Below are positions 36,552-45,345 of a stretch of 64,000 bases of DNA, piece by piece (position 1 is the first letter of the stretch; the number at the start of each line of letters is the position of its first letter). The DNA is taken from the NCBI GenBank assembly GCA_002862125.1, contig PHSP01000003.1, forward strand, positions 496,001-560,000, written 5' to 3'. Origin of the DNA: Methylobacter sp. KS41 (lineage in GTDB: Bacteria > Pseudomonadota > Gammaproteobacteria > Methylococcales > Methylomonadaceae). A model generated the notes under the pieces. It saw only the letters and a program-made list of their open reading frames with translations, was not told where the DNA came from and made no database searches. The position numbers and the translations under genes were made by a program.

Positions 36552-38462
36552 ATGCTTCGAAAGCTAATGATTAAATTCATTAATTTTACAGAGACGCCTA
36601 ATTACAACAGTTCATTATTAATGAAAATAATACTCTATTTAATTTTTTCCATGGCATTGATTTTAGAAAATCATGCTGTTCCAGCTGAACAAAGCCAACA
36701 CTGTACTAACCGATCTTCCGGTTCTGAAAAGGGATGTTTGACGGGAAAGAAGGAAGAAAGGGCAAGCAATAGCAAATCATACATATCACAACTTTTGCAA
36801 AGCCTGGCGGAACAGAGAGCGATTTCCAGTATTACTCCTCTTTTGCAAGATAGCGAACCTTATGTACGCGTTGCCGCAGTAGAAGTATTAGGGCAATTAG
36901 GCGCAAAAGAAACGATTCCAAAAATTATTCCTCTTTTGCAAGATACCGACAGCTCTGTTCGAAATAAAGCAATAGAAGTATTAGTGCAATTCCACGCAAA
37001 GGAAGCGATTCCAAGCCTTATTTCTCTTTTTCAAGAAAAAGACCAAAAAGTACGCATCAGCGCAATGGAAGCATTATTGCAATTGCAAGCTAGAGAAGCG
37101 ATTCCAGCAATTATTCCTCTATTAAAAGATAACGAGAGCGCTGTGCGCATGGCTGCTATAAATACTCTATCGGAACTGCGAGCAAAAGAAGCGGCCCCCG
37201 GCATTACGGAGCTTTTGAAAGATAAGGATAACACTATTCGTATCCGAGCCATGAAAGCACTAAGCTTGTTACAAGGAAAAGGGGCTATTCCTGGAATTAT
37301 TTCTCTTTTACCAGACAAGGACGACAATGTGCGGTTGAGCGCGATAGAAGCATTGCAGGATTTGGACGCAAAAGAAGCTGCGTCAAGCATTATTCCTCTT
37401 TTACAAGACAGCAATACAAAGATCCGTTCTACTGTAATAAGCCTGTTACGCAAAGTAAAGGCAAAGGAAGCAATTCCCCGTATTACCCTTCTTTTGCAAG
37501 ATAGCAATCCTGACGTGCGTAGAAGCGCAATATCTGCATTAGAAGAATTACAGGGTGAAAATGCTGTTCCCAGCATTATCCCACTTTTAAATGATAGCAT
37601 TGGCGATGTGCGCCTTCAGGCGATAAATTCGATATCTCGATTGCAAGAAAAAGAATTAACCCCTCGTCTTCTTTCTCTGTTGCGTGATAATGACGACCAG
37701 ATACGAATCCGGGTAATGGAATTATTGAAGCAATTGCCGGAAGAAAATGCCTTAATCCCAAAAAAAGTAGCAATGTCCAATATTTTGCCTCTTTTGCAAG
37801 ACAGCAATAAAAGCATACGCTATACGGCGGTCACTACATTAAAAGAATTACAGGCAAAGGAAGCGATCCCCGGCATTATTTCTCTTTTGCAGGATAACGA
37901 TCCTGACGTACGCTTTGCAGCGATAGAGGCCGCGGCAAAATTACAGGCAAAGGAAGCGATCCCGGCACTTGTCTTTTTATTAAAAGATAATGAACCTAAG
38001 ATACGTATTGGCGCAATGAACGCACTGATAGAATTACAAGGAAAAGAGGCAGTCCTTATTATCGATCCTCTTTTAAAAGATGAAGTAATTGATGTTCGCA
38101 ATGCAACGAAGGAAAGACTGTCACAGATACAAAATCCATATTTAGCAGCATTAATTAATAAAACATTTGTCCCCTTAATGGTGGTATGTCCTATCCTGGC
38201 GTTTTTGCCGTTGTTTCTGACTAAAAAAAAGTTTTTTATAGGCATTGCAGCCTTAATCGCCGCAATATTCCTTTTTCGTCTTTTTGCTAGTATATCTCCT
38301 TACTATCCGCAGTTTAAAGAAGGAGCCATGTGGGGAGGAATATATCAGGCGGGGGTATTGATTGTTTTTGCAATCTCAATGGTGTTGAAATTACTTTGGC
38401 TTATCCTGGCAGATGTGTTTAAGCGCTCAACTGATATTGACGAGGATAATATAAATGCGTAA
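36552..38462 (+). CDS. HEAT-repeat (PBS-lyase type) membrane-anchored protein
   Basis: A 636-residue protein made of 14 consecutive HEAT-like repeats of 31 residues (pattern AIPxIIPLLQDxxxxVRxxA followed by IxALxxLxAKE) from about residue 93 to 535, then two or three membrane helices at 541-615. One repeat (about 370-408) carries a seven-residue insertion. The regularity of the repeats, also visible in the DNA as a 93-base period, suggests recent expansion. The N-terminus contains a possible signal peptide if translation starts at 36621 (MKIILYLIFSMALILE); neither candidate start has a clear ribosome binding site. Such repeats serve as protein-binding scaffolds. The partner and role are unknown. 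Confidence 0.8.
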   Translation: MLRKLMIKFINFTETPNYNSSLLMKIILYLIFSMALILENHAVPAEQSQHCTNRSSGSEKGCLTGKKEERASNSKSYISQLLQSLAEQRAISSITPLLQDSEPYVRVAAVEVLGQLGAKETIPKIIPLLQDTDSSVRNKAIEVLVQFHAKEAIPSLISLFQEKDQKVRISAMEALLQLQAREAIPAIIPLLKDNESAVRMAAINTLSELRAKEAAPGITELLKDKDNTIRIRAMKALSLLQGKGAIPGIISLLPDKDDNVRLSAIEALQDLDAKEAASSIIPLLQDSNTKIRSTVISLLRKVKAKEAIPRITLLLQDSNPDVRRSAISALEELQGENAVPSIIPLLNDSIGDVRLQAINSISRLQEKELTPRLLSLLRDNDDQIRIRVMELLKQLPEENALIPKKVAMSNILPLLQDSNKSIRYTAVTTLKELQAKEAIPGIISLLQDNDPDVRFAAIEAAAKLQAKEAIPALVFLLKDNEPKIRIGAMNALIELQGKEAVLIIDPLLKDEVIDVRNATKERLSQIQNPYLAALINKTFVPLMVVCPILAFLPLFLTKKKFFIGIAALIAAIFLFRLFASISPYYPQFKEGAMWGGIYQAGVLIVFAISMVLKLLWLILADVFKRSTDIDEDNINA

Positions 38463-38662
38463 CTCAATTAAGAATTTGATAAACCAGCGGGGAATTTGAG
38501 AGAACAACAAGAACTCAAATGCCGGTAAGTAAAGACAAAAAATACAATGTGAATAAATTTTCTCTGTACTTTAAATTGGTTTTTTTAATCAAAACATAAC
38601 TCAAAAATAAGTTTTAAAATTTACTTCGCTCTACTTTGTCAGATTATGCTAAATCGCGTCAT

Positions 38663-38862
38663 ACCCGTCAGGAAGCGGGTATTCAGTGCCATGGACTGTC
38701 TTGAACGTAGTCGCATGGGACGGTAAGCTTAATTCCATCCATGGAGCCTGGATTCACAATGTACATCCTTGTAAATTGCCCTTTGGGTCAATGTAAATCG
38801 GCCGTCCTGCCGATTTGTCCGGCACCAATCTGTCTGGAACAGATTTGCATTGACTCGAAGGG
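38663..38862. repeat. Dispersed palindromic repeat element(s)
   Basis: Two back-to-back imperfect palindromes. The first starts with the hairpin ATACCCG / CGGGTAT and continues with near-inverted CCATGGA sequences to about 38755. The second has arms CCCTTTGGGTCAATGTAAATC at 38779-38799 and GATTTGCATTGACTCGAAGGG at 38842-38862 (about 19 of 23 positions complementary over the extended arms). They lie in the non-coding stretch between the HEAT-repeat gene and the YceK-like gene and have the look of REP- or MITE-type elements. Confidence 0.55.
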
Positions 38863-39090
38863 CGTCTGGCGCGATGCCTGACTTAAATCCATGCCGGAAA
38901 GACGATCTTGGAAAATAGTGATCATGTGATCTGACAAAGCAGAATTAAGCAGCTGGTTTCCGGCCAATTAAAACTTCAGATAGGAATTATGGCAGGCCGG
39001 GTTTGATGTTCCCTCCTGACAAAATCGGTAAAATTTCCACGCTGTTTGACATCCCAGGCCGCAGCATCCTTAAATTTGGCGCGTAGAAGG

Positions 39091-39411
39091 CTATTTCGAT
39101 GATTCCATGGCTGCTCCGGAGTGCTTCGGGGTGTAAATCCGATATAGGTCGTAAGGCGCGACAACAGTATCGAACACAGCTGAGAAAGGCAGGTCGACTG
39201 AATAGATGGCTGCCATTATCCCTTTTATCCAATCCGGGTCCTTGCTCTTGGCGCTGAGTAGCCCAACAGAATCTGTTACGTCCAGCCGGACACCGGGATA
39301 GACTTTCCATTCCTTATCAGCGGTATCTGTCCTTGCACGTATGCTTGAGCAAGCTGTCATAAGAAAGCTCATGAGAACAACCACAGCCCATATTTCAAAT
39401 TTTAACTTCAT
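39091..39411 (-). CDS. YceK/YidQ-family lipoprotein
   Basis: A 106-residue lipoprotein. The start at 39411 (MKLKFEIWAVVVLM) has an AAGGA site eight bases upstream; an alternative TTG start 15 bases earlier is less likely. The lipobox is LMTAC and the mature part starts CSSIRARTDTADKEWKVYPG. The pattern YPGVRLDV, followed by LPFSAVFDTVVAPYDLYRIY, is characteristic of the YceK/YidQ (DUF1375) family of outer-membrane-associated lipoproteins of unknown function. It stands alone on the minus strand. Confidence 0.82.
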   Translation of the reverse strand: MKLKFEIWAVVVLMSFLMTACSSIRARTDTADKEWKVYPGVRLDVTDSVGLLSAKSKDPDWIKGIMAAIYSVDLPFSAVFDTVVAPYDLYRIYTPKHSGAAMESSK

Positions 39412-39659
39412 GTATTTTTCCTTCAAATCAATAGAGAGATCACCCTGGAAACCGAACTCAAGAAAGCGGGTAACCGGAATTAAATTTGCCTGAATTTCAC
39501 GAACGCGCGGCTAAGTGATTTTTTAGCCGGCAGCCCCTGCGCTGCTATAGCCCAAAGCCGTTTTGCGATTGAATTGTAACACCCTTCACACTATATTCGA
39601 ATGTTTGCCTGCTCCGGTTCGAATCCGCTCACCCTAAGCCGATTCGATCACATGGGGTG

Positions 39660-39788
39660 TTAATCTTCACCATCTTGCCCTTCATTTTCATCATTAAGCC
39701 TATTTTCTTTTGCGAGTACCTTGGTCACGAAGAACAAGCCCCCGATAATTGCTAGTACCATCGCTATTTCAAATATCATTCTCATCAT
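39660..39788 (-). CDS. Small single-span membrane protein (42 aa)
   Basis: A short frame with a perfect GGAGGT ribosome binding site seven bases before the ATG at 39788. It encodes MMRMIFEIAMVLAIIGGLFF, then VTKVLAKENRLNDENEGQDG and ED. One hydrophobic helix is followed by a charged, mostly acidic tail, the usual architecture of small membrane regulators. No family is recognised. An ATG six bases earlier overlaps the ribosome binding site too closely to be used. Confidence rests on the strong translation signal and the sensible protein topology. Confidence 0.6.
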   Translation of the reverse strand: MMRMIFEIAMVLAIIGGLFFVTKVLAKENRLNDENEGQDGED

Positions 39789-39801
39789 TGCCATCACCTC
39801 C

Positions 39802-40494
39802 GCACTAGAACAACAGCACACTACGCCCATCATGACATAGAATGCCTTATAAGTATCTGGTTTTGTAAGCCTTGCGATTAACTTCCATATTTAATGCCTT
39901 ACCTGGGGTAAAAAGTTAGGAAAGCGCCAAAACTGGGTTCTGTCGCAATTATTAAAGAATCGTAAAGTGGCACTTAATACTTGGTCAGAATTATCCTGTT
40001 AAAGCCAAAAGCTGCTTATAAGCAGGCATATTTTCCTCAGAAAGCGGCCAAAGCCTAAGGAAGATGAATGGCGAATAACTCAGCGATTTTGTGGCATAAT
40101 CTACTTTTACGCCTTTTTCATCGAGGTACAGAAAAAGACAGCATATCTCACATAGAAAAAACGGCGAAGAGAATTAATTCTTTTGGAAAATAGACGTCTT
40201 TAAAAACTAATCACCCGAGCTTTTACTTTCTAAACTTTGAATCATCGCTCACTCTTTCAAACTTTTGGCGCAACTCATCTTTAATACGAATTAAGAGCTA
40301 AATATCAAACGTGCAGAAAATAGGCCATCTCCAGAGGGAGAGAGTTGGGTGAGGGGAAATAAGACCAACATAACCACTTGATTTCATAGTTAAAAATTTA
40401 GCTCTTAATTCACATTTTAGTGTATTTCATAAAATAATTTACCATATAGGTAAATGATGCGGGCGGTTAACAAAATACTTTAAAAAGGGCAATT
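39802..40494. other. Intergenic region with a dispersed palindromic repeat
   Basis: No gene was recognised. At 40326-40356 lies CATCTCCAGAGGGAGAGAGT followed by TGGGTGAGGGG, a copy of the widespread CTCTCCCTCTGGGAGAG-type palindromic repeat. A related copy lies inside the methyltransferase gene at 57642-57680. Confidence 0.5.
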
Positions 40495-40980
40495 ATGAAA
40501 AGATGGTTATTCTGTTTAGTTTCTGCCTTATCCCTATATTGCGGCTTTGTAAAAGCAGATACATTAGGGGATGCTGGAGCGGCATATGTCAAAGGAGACT
40601 TTGCACAAGTTGTTACATTGTTGCGTCCCCTTGCCGAAAAAGGGAATTCAGAAGCGCAATATAAGCTAGGGGTTATGTATGATGAAGGTAAAGGAGTCCC
40701 CCAGAACTATAAAGAAGCAAGCAAGTGGTATCGTCTTAGCGCAGAACAGGGGAAGCCGGGAGCGCAATATAATCTCGGAGTAATGTACGCGCAAGGTCAA
40801 GGTGTCTCGCAGGACAATGTTCGTTCTCACATGTGGTTGAGCTTAGCGGCTGCTCAAGGTTTTAGCGAGGCACAAAAGGACCGGAATTGGCCTGATCAAC
40901 AGATGACACCTGCCCAAATCTCTGAAGCTCAAAAAATGACGCAAAAATGCAAAAAGAGTAATTTTAAAAACTGCAACTAG
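40495..40980 (+). CDS. Secreted Sel1-repeat protein
   Basis: A 161-residue protein with a signal peptide (WLFCLVSALSLYCGFVKA) and two or three Sel1-like repeats: EAQYKLGVMYDEGKGVPQNY, then EASKWYRLSAEQGKPGAQYN and LGVMYAQGQGVSQDNVRSHM. Sel1 repeats are TPR-like and mediate protein contacts in the periplasm. The C-terminus is basic with two cysteines. The AAAGGGC sequence before the ATG can serve as ribosome binding site. A GC-rich hairpin follows the gene. Confidence 0.82.
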   Translation: MKRWLFCLVSALSLYCGFVKADTLGDAGAAYVKGDFAQVVTLLRPLAEKGNSEAQYKLGVMYDEGKGVPQNYKEASKWYRLSAEQGKPGAQYNLGVMYAQGQGVSQDNVRSHMWLSLAAAQGFSEAQKDRNWPDQQMTPAQISEAQKMTQKCKKSNFKNCN

Positions 40981-41020
40981 GTAAATTGGCAAACATCGGT
41001 TTTATTTCAAAATAAATACT

Positions 41021-41040
41021 GGGCCGGCCCATGCCGGCCC
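41021..41040 (+). other. GC-rich hairpin after the Sel1 gene
   Basis: GGGCCGGC and GCCGGCCC enclose a four-base loop 40 bases after the stop. No T-run follows, so it is a weak or factor-assisted terminator at best. The rest of 41041-41480 contains no recognised gene. Confidence 0.45.
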
Positions 41041-41501
41041 GGTGACGCCCTAGAAGGCTTGCTCCGGTAAGCAGTCGGGGTTCGTTATCCAACCTTATTT
41101 TGAATAACCGGGTCCGGCCGCCATGAGCAGACGTTCTGGTTATTTGACACTTCGTATCGAAAAGTCTAGATGAGCTACTAATCCGTGAAGAATCAGTAAG
41201 ATTGTTTATCGATGAGGGTAATTCTCGCCGAACACAAAAAATGATTTTTGGTACGGCGCCTTTGATTTCTGACTCAGAGCTGTTTTGCTTTGAACTCGTT
41301 ACGAAATTTATGTTGACAACATTTGAAATTTTCTGTAGGTTTTATTACAAGGGAATACCAAAAGCTAAGAGGTCAATTCTCCGTTTAAAGAAGAGCGTTC
41401 CCCGTATTTCTGATCCATAGACGAGCAGGAAATTAGAACAGCACACTCGCATAAATGCAGAGAGTCATCAGGTGTCTTTAACTTAGAGGAGCTTACCCTT
41501 T

Positions 41502-42380
41502 ATGAAAATAAATGTCCCTACGCTGAACGCCCAGCAGGCAAACATCCAGGCCATTGACATTGGACAGGTCGTGATAGGGCCTATAACCGTTGGCAATCTG
41601 ACGCTTAGCAACGCTGATTTTACCATGTCGGCTGCGAAAGGTGTTTTAACTGACGTGAGCGTTAGTATTTCTATACATATCTCCGTTGAGTGGCATGTAC
41701 ATGTAGGATTACCCGACGGAATTCCTGACATCGACATCGGTGACACGTACGATCTCGGCTCGATTGGCTTCGGGCCGATCAGCATTGGCAACATTGTGAT
41801 ACCGGGACTCAATAACATCAAGCTGCATATTCCGAGCTTTACGGCTCAAAATATAACTTCAGCACCGAGTGCCCCTGTAACCATACAATTGAAAAAAGTT
41901 ACCGCAGATAATATCAATGCGGCCAATTTTACCTTGCCCTCGGCAGGCTTTTCACTCTCCGGCATGACGCTCACATCAGCCCAAGCTAATGGCCTTGGAG
42001 TTCCCGCCGCGAACATGGATCGGGCAACAATCAGCCATCTTCACGGTGAACCAGTGCAAATTCCCTCGTTCGCGCTCGGTAATTTGAATCTGGGGGCCGC
42101 GCAAATCCCCGATATAAGCAGTTCAGTGCCGCTCGATATACCCGCAAATTTGCCAACGCAGTCGCCAGGCTTCGACGCTGGCATACTAAAGCTGTATCTA
42201 CACCTAACCCCATCCGCGCTTATGCATATCGACCACTTGGAAATCACTAACGCCAAAGCGAGCGCCACAGTCAATAATGTCGTGCTGAATAATGTGACCC
42301 TTCCCTATGATGTCATGAATCTCAAGCTGTCTGATATCGGAATAAATACCCTAACAATTCCTTCTATCAATATTGCCTAA
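41502..42380 (+). CDS. Unrecognised protein with IxIG/IxIP beta-type repeats
   Basis: A 292-residue protein with no signal peptide and no membrane helix. The sequence is rich in short alternating hydrophobic motifs around glycine or proline: DIGQVVIGPITVGNLTLSNA, LGSIGFGPISIGNIVIPGLN, VQIPSFALGNLNLGAAQIPD and LTIPSINIA. This spacing is typical of beta-solenoid or other repetitive beta structures. A good GAGGAG site precedes the ATG. It is followed 12 bases later by an 83-codon gene with its own strong site, so the two are an operon. I do not recognise the family. The absence of a signal suggests either a cytoplasmic role or export by a route without an N-terminal signal. Confidence 0.7.
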   Translation: MKINVPTLNAQQANIQAIDIGQVVIGPITVGNLTLSNADFTMSAAKGVLTDVSVSISIHISVEWHVHVGLPDGIPDIDIGDTYDLGSIGFGPISIGNIVIPGLNNIKLHIPSFTAQNITSAPSAPVTIQLKKVTADNINAANFTLPSAGFSLSGMTLTSAQANGLGVPAANMDRATISHLHGEPVQIPSFALGNLNLGAAQIPDISSSVPLDIPANLPTQSPGFDAGILKLYLHLTPSALMHIDHLEITNAKASATVNNVVLNNVTLPYDVMNLKLSDIGINTLTIPSINIA

Positions 42381-42392
42381 AGGAGAGCGAAG

Positions 42393-42644
42393 ATGGACGC
42401 CAACGATACTTCAAAAGTTGTGATGGTTCCGGTGAAACGTTATGACATCAACCTCACGCTTGATGACATACTTACACCCCTTACCGAAACCGTAAATAAT
42501 ATTACTACTAAAAATATGAAGGTGGGTGCAGATGTCGCCCCGCATTTATTGAGGTTTCATGATCTCGTTAGTCAGCTCCATGAAGTTGTCACTATAATCA
42601 ATCGGATAGACCCAAGTCTGTTGGCTTCCAAAGAAAAAAAATAA
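42393..42644 (+). CDS. Small unrecognised protein, partner of the preceding gene
   Basis: An 83-residue protein (MDANDTSKVVMVPVKRYDIN and onward), soluble, with mixed helix-forming sequence (LTPLTETVNNITTKNMKVGA, LHEVVTIINRIDPSLLASKE). A strong AGGAGAG ribosome binding site lies in the 12-base gap after the beta-repeat gene, so the two are very likely co-expressed. No family was recognised. Confidence 0.65.
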   Translation: MDANDTSKVVMVPVKRYDINLTLDDILTPLTETVNNITTKNMKVGADVAPHLLRFHDLVSQLHEVVTIINRIDPSLLASKEKK

Positions 42645-42757
42645 GGCGGCGCCTGTATTGATTCGTGCTTAAGAGGGGGGGTGTTGCCGAAATTTTATAA
42701 AAACTCATAGTTGCCTTATTAGTGGGCAAATTATCCTGCTTACGCCATGAACTGCTT

Positions 42758-43084
42758 CTAAGCCGGTATTTGTCTTCTGACAACTGTTTCTCTTGTTTCA
42801 TGTCCCAGTTTCAAGGCTATTGATAGTCGCCGTCTGCGCTGAATAAAATGCATTGCATCCCAACAGGGCGTTTTTTTCTTAATGAATCGATGACCCTGCT
42901 CGACCATATTGTTCAAATAATTAACCGGGCATATTTCTATAAAACTGATCAAATCAGTCAAAATGGGTGACATGTTGATGTTTTCGAGACCGGCAAAATT
43001 TGCGCCGTTTTTATCCGCGACGACTTTATGGGGAAAGCAATAGTTGTTGATCGCTTGTTTAAAAAATGTGTTAGACCGTGGCAT
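42758..43084 (-). pseudogene. IS6-family transposase, C-terminal remnant
   Basis: A 108-codon frame that reads FFKQAINNYCFPHKVVADKN and later NYLNNMVEQGHRFIKKKTPC, the C-terminal half of IS6/IS26-type transposases (K-x-x-x-D-K-x-G-A-N, then K-Y-L-N-N-x-V-E-Q-D-H-R-x-I-K-R). The catalytic D of VEQDHR is G here and the N-terminal half is missing. No terminal repeats were found. Confidence 0.75.
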
Positions 43085-43254
43085 TATTTATCTCTGCTTA
43101 AAGCAACCCATTTCAGATCTTCGCATTTTTCAATATCGGACTGCCGAATTTATAAAACAAGTTTCCATCAGCGGCGAGCCGATATTATTCAGGAAGGGTC
43201 GCCAACGTACAAATTTATGATATGTTGGCCGTTAAAAATCCTGGAGCAACCGAT

Positions 43255-44292
43255 ATGGTAGAACACCAAGAAGACCCGGAACAAGCAGGGAACTGGTACA
43301 TGCCGAGGGAAATAGCTTATCTCGCCTTTGCAGCTTTACCGATCTCGATCTATGTACTGGCTATAGTCATTCTCGAGCAGGCGAATTTCGGCTCTATGGC
43401 TTTGGAGTCGAAACTAGCTGCAATCAACCATACCGCGAAAGATCATTCAGCGCTTGAGCTCTTCGTCGAGGGCCGTTTACACGTACTTTGGCTTAATAGC
43501 ATTTTGCTCTATTACATTTTGGCTGTAGCCGTTATCGCAACCTGCGCACTCGGATTGAAAAGATCGCTAACGCCTAAAGGCTTCAAACAAGCACTTGCGC
43601 TCTGGATGGCATTGTCTTGTGTCGGATTCGGCCATTTGGCTTATGTCGCCGGCAACGATAATACGACCCTCGGTGCAATCTTTCTTTTCACCTTCGAAAC
43701 GCTGCAAAACTCTCATTTCTTCAAACCACTGGAGTTGGCTTACATCAGGAATATGGTATATATCGTCAACCTTCTGGCAGCCATAGCCCCTATTGCTATC
43801 GCACTGACTGCCGCCGCATGCCTGACCCCAGTGGTTGCTACCGACCAGCGCCTGTATTTACAGCTACTCGCAGAGCGATCGCATCAGCTGAAAACAGTAG
43901 TTAACCTCGGTTCGGCGTTATTGGTTGCAGGCGTCCTGCACATGCAAGCCTGGCTGAGATGGCCCATCGTATTTGTTGACGATGCCAAACTGGCTAACGC
44001 GATGAACGATTGGAGCTTGGCGTTGACGACTTATATCGGTAGCGTTTTCTCATTAATGATTGCGTGCATTTATATTTACTGCGCAAAGATTTTGGCGAAA
44101 CGGGCTGCGGCGAAATTACTGCAATTATCTGCGGATACGCTTGATTTTTCACTTGAAGACTGGCTAGAAAAACACGGATTCTCGCCTGATCCGACGCTGC
44201 GGATTCCGCAAATACTGGCTATATTTGCACCGCTATTGGCGGGTCCGGTAGGCGCGGCGTTAACCGGATTGGGGAATTCAGTCGGACATTAA
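43255..44292 (+). CDS. Unrecognised polytopic membrane protein
   Basis: A 345-residue protein with about six hydrophobic helices (for example IAYLAFAALPISIYVLAIVI, LLYYILAVAVIATCALGL, FLFTFETLQ, LLAAIAPIAIALTAAACL, IGSVFSLMIACIYIYCA, and ILAIFAPLLAGPVGAALTGL). The ATG at 43255 has a GGAG site eight bases upstream; an ATG 33 bases earlier lacks one. Between helices there are soluble stretches of 40-60 residues. I do not recognise a family. It lies alone between an IS6 remnant and a small membrane gene on the other strand. Confidence 0.65.
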   Translation: MVEHQEDPEQAGNWYMPREIAYLAFAALPISIYVLAIVILEQANFGSMALESKLAAINHTAKDHSALELFVEGRLHVLWLNSILLYYILAVAVIATCALGLKRSLTPKGFKQALALWMALSCVGFGHLAYVAGNDNTTLGAIFLFTFETLQNSHFFKPLELAYIRNMVYIVNLLAAIAPIAIALTAAACLTPVVATDQRLYLQLLAERSHQLKTVVNLGSALLVAGVLHMQAWLRWPIVFVDDAKLANAMNDWSLALTTYIGSVFSLMIACIYIYCAKILAKRAAAKLLQLSADTLDFSLEDWLEKHGFSPDPTLRIPQILAIFAPLLAGPVGAALTGLGNSVGH

Positions 44293-44561
44293 GTTCTGCT
44301 GCTAAAGTTCGCATGTTTTAGACGCTCTATCATCAAAGCCCAATGCCGCTAGGCAGCCTAGAAAGCCGGAAGCTTAGCTGGCCATGGTGCGCGTATTGAT
44401 CGGGAATGAGTGTCGAGGAAATTTGTATATTGCATTTTTCAATGCCTGCCTGATGACTTTTTACTGATCTTTCTCACGGGCAAAAATGCCCTGCGTACGC
44501 GCTTAAGCAATTGATTTTACCTATAAAGTACTGGAACGAACCGCCGGCCTTGGACATCATT

Positions 44562-44912
44562 TTACGATGCTTCTCCATACACATTTGTTACGACCCGGTA
44601 AAACCATTGCGGCCTACTCAGGATTATCAGAAAGGCAATGACCGGCGTTACGGGAATTGGGGCTATGTCTATAATAAACAATGCCAACAAGCTTAGAAAG
44701 CCCTTGATCCGTGAGCTTCTGGTTTGCTGAACTCTAACAATTGAAGCAGATAACTGCGGATTGCCGTACATATTTTTAACAAGCCGCAAGAACCATCCTG
44801 GACGCATGACAACTATATACATGCCTATCAAGCAACCCGGAGAGACTGGGCCAAAGCCTATGATTGCGAACAACGAGAAAACGGAAAGACATTTTATCTG
44901 TGCGACATTCAT
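44562..44912 (-). CDS. Small membrane protein with an internal repeat
   Basis: A 116-residue hydrophobic protein in two related halves: GPVSPGCLIGMYIVVMRPGW followed by FLRLVKNMYGN, and IPVTPVIAFLIILSRPQWFY followed by RVVTNVYGE. Each half is one or two hydrophobic helices ending in R-P-x-W-F-x-R-V-V-x-N-x-Y-G. The internal duplication argues that the frame is a real protein. The ribosome binding site is poor, so the exact start is uncertain. No family was recognised. Confidence 0.5.
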   Translation of the reverse strand: MNVAQIKCLSVFSLFAIIGFGPVSPGCLIGMYIVVMRPGWFLRLVKNMYGNPQLSASIVRVQQTRSSRIKGFLSLLALFIIDIAPIPVTPVIAFLIILSRPQWFYRVVTNVYGEAS

Positions 44913-45073
44913 AATGGTTTATCGAACGGCGAGTAATTTTAATGGCTAACAGCGTATCAGACAAACTCAAATTCAAGAACAGAGACTATAAATTCACCAC
45001 GGGCCTATGCCGGTCTGGAAATTTTTTGGCGATGGTTTTCTGATCAGTTCGAAAGCAAGACCACATCAGCAAT

Positions 45074-45254
45074 TGGCGGCGATTGATGAATAAGGCAGGA
45101 GCGATAAAGAACAGATTTACGTTTCACGATCTGAGAGCAAAAGCTGGCAGTGATGCGGGCAGGAGGTGCGCAAGAATTATTGGGCCATGCCAGTGCGGCA
45201 ACAATCAAAAAAGTGTACGAAAGAAAGCCAGCGAAGGTACGTCCGATTCGCTAA
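45074..45254 (+). pseudogene. Tyrosine integrase, C-terminal remnant with frameshift
   Basis: Frame one reads WRRLMNKAGAIKNRFTFHDL followed by RAKAGSD, the HxLR region of phage-type tyrosine recombinases. After a frame change near 45155-45168 the sequence continues AQELLGHASAATIKKVYERK and PAKVRPIR, containing the G-H-x-x-x-x-T motif and the catalytic tyrosine (V-Y-E-R). The N-terminal part is missing. The remnant ends 45 bases from the tRNA-His fragment, the usual integrase-attachment-site arrangement. Confidence 0.75.
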
Positions 45255-45299
45255 AAGTTAGACAATCCTAAATTTTAATTTTTCTAACTTATTGATATT

Positions 45300-45345
45300 T
45301 GGGGTGAACGACGGGGCTCGAACCCGCGACAACCGGAATCACAAT
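45300..45345 (-). other. 3' half of a tRNA-His gene (attachment-site remnant)
   Basis: The 46 bases on the minus strand run from the anticodon loop (ATTGTGATT, anticodon GTG) through the variable region, the T-arm (GCGGGTTCGAGCCCCGT) and the acceptor strand to discriminator C and CCA. Discriminator C73 and the sequence match tRNA-His. The 5' half is absent: beyond 45345 the DNA becomes AT-rich and unrelated. This is what a tyrosine recombinase that crosses over in the anticodon loop leaves at the far end of an integrated element. Confidence 0.85.

Noticed and set aside
36552-38462. The 93-base periodic repeats as a CRISPR or tandem repeat array
   Set aside because: The period is fully explained by in-frame HEAT repeats. 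No CRISPR array was seen anywhere in the window.
45300-45345. A complete tRNA-His gene
   Set aside because: Only the part from the anticodon loop onward is present; there is no D-arm or 5' acceptor strand next to it.
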